Of a stretch of DNA of 64,000 nucleotides, positions 63,836 to 64,000 are shown one piece after another. The translations under genes and the position numbers were made by a program. Under the pieces are notes generated by a model. It was not told the origin of the DNA, did no database searches, and saw only the letters and a list, made by a program, of their open reading frames with translations. Numbering within the stretch: position 1 is the first letter of the stretch; every line of letters begins with the position of its first letter. The stretch comes from Desulfocurvus vexinensis DSM 17965. Lineage in GTDB: Bacteria; Desulfobacterota; Desulfovibrionia; Desulfovibrionales; Desulfovibrionaceae. The stretch lies in the NCBI RefSeq assembly GCF_000519125.1, contig NZ_JAEX01000001.1:1-64000 (forward strand). The letters are read 5' to 3'.

Positions 63836-64000
63836 ATGAACGACGAACGGATTGAGCTGGAAGATTTGTCCCGCGAGGAGCTTTTGGAGGTTTTCGAGGG
63901 CGCCTTGTTCGAGCTGGTGACCGAGGGCAAGGAATATCCGGAGATCCTGGAAATGACCCTGGCGCTGGGGCTCAAGCATTTCGTCGGCGCCAAGCTGGCG
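63836..64000 (+). CDS. Hypothetical protein, truncated by the window end
   Basis: The first 55 codons of a gene that runs off the right end. CAGGAG lies 7 nt upstream of ATG 63836. The visible part is strongly acidic and helical (ELEDLSREELLEVFEGALFE), with no recognised domain. Total length is unknown. Confidence 0.7.
   Translation, partial: MNDERIELEDLSREELLEVFEGALFELVTEGKEYPEILEMTLALGLKHFVGAKLA

Overview
The window is very GC-rich and gene-dense. Gene content points to an anaerobic Gram-negative deltaproteobacterium of the Desulfovibrionaceae type. LpxK shows an outer membrane. A double-cubane-type reductase with its ATP-dependent activase, a c-type-heme sensor kinase, TrmFO together with MnmE, and a DUF3536 GH57 enzyme all fit that family. 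Placement at family level is inference from gene content; no marker rRNA is present. I see no CRISPR array, rRNA operon, transposase, integrase or replication origin.

Layout. 1-4.1 kb: two periplasmic cell-wall hydrolases on the minus strand. 4.4-6.0 kb: mnmE with an unusual linker inside its G domain. 7.0-9.7 kb: a CesT-like type III secretion chaperone followed by a 709-residue protein of no known family, which looks like an effector/chaperone pair without a local secretion apparatus. 10.2-18.4 kb (minus strand): a translation block of tRNA-Val, thrS, infC, rpmI, rplT, pheS, then separately promoted pheT, a MerR regulator and tRNA-Pro. 18.7-19.8 kb: two small plus-strand genes. 20.5-26.2 kb: a complete five-gene dipeptide-type ABC importer, followed 14 bp later by a GIY-YIG / 3'-5' exonuclease fusion. 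28.2-32.1 kb: a heme-binding histidine kinase and its sigma54 response regulator. 32.2-34.8 kb: a PAS-GAF-GGDEF-EAL protein. 35.2-46.6 kb: glnS, rnr, lpxK, a BI-1 protein, a PP-loop protein, recA and alaS. 47-49.4 kb: an EamA transporter and an ArsR-controlled metal(loid) permease with a readable promoter/operator. 50.5-52.6 kb: double-cubane reductase and activase. 52.5-56.6 kb: a sensor kinase, an EF-hand protein and an orphan ABC ATPase. 56.6-59.2 kb: an operon of DUF3795 protein, trmFO, EVE protein and slyX. 59.4-61.1 kb: a markedly AT-richer two-gene cassette that reads as a candidate toxin with a colicin-M-like tail and a membrane-anchored immunity protein. 61.4-63.7 kb: GH57; a truncated CDS runs off the right end.

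The least explained loci are the CesT/effector pair (7.0-9.7 kb), the candidate toxin/immunity cassette (59.4-61.1 kb), the GIY-YIG/exonuclease fusion (26.2-28.1 kb) and two families of long palindromic intergenic repeats, each present in two copies. Many minus-35/minus-10 pairs of the form TTGnnn-17-TAnnnn can be read directly and support the transcription units given. All family assignments are by recognition of motifs in the translated sequence; no database search was run.
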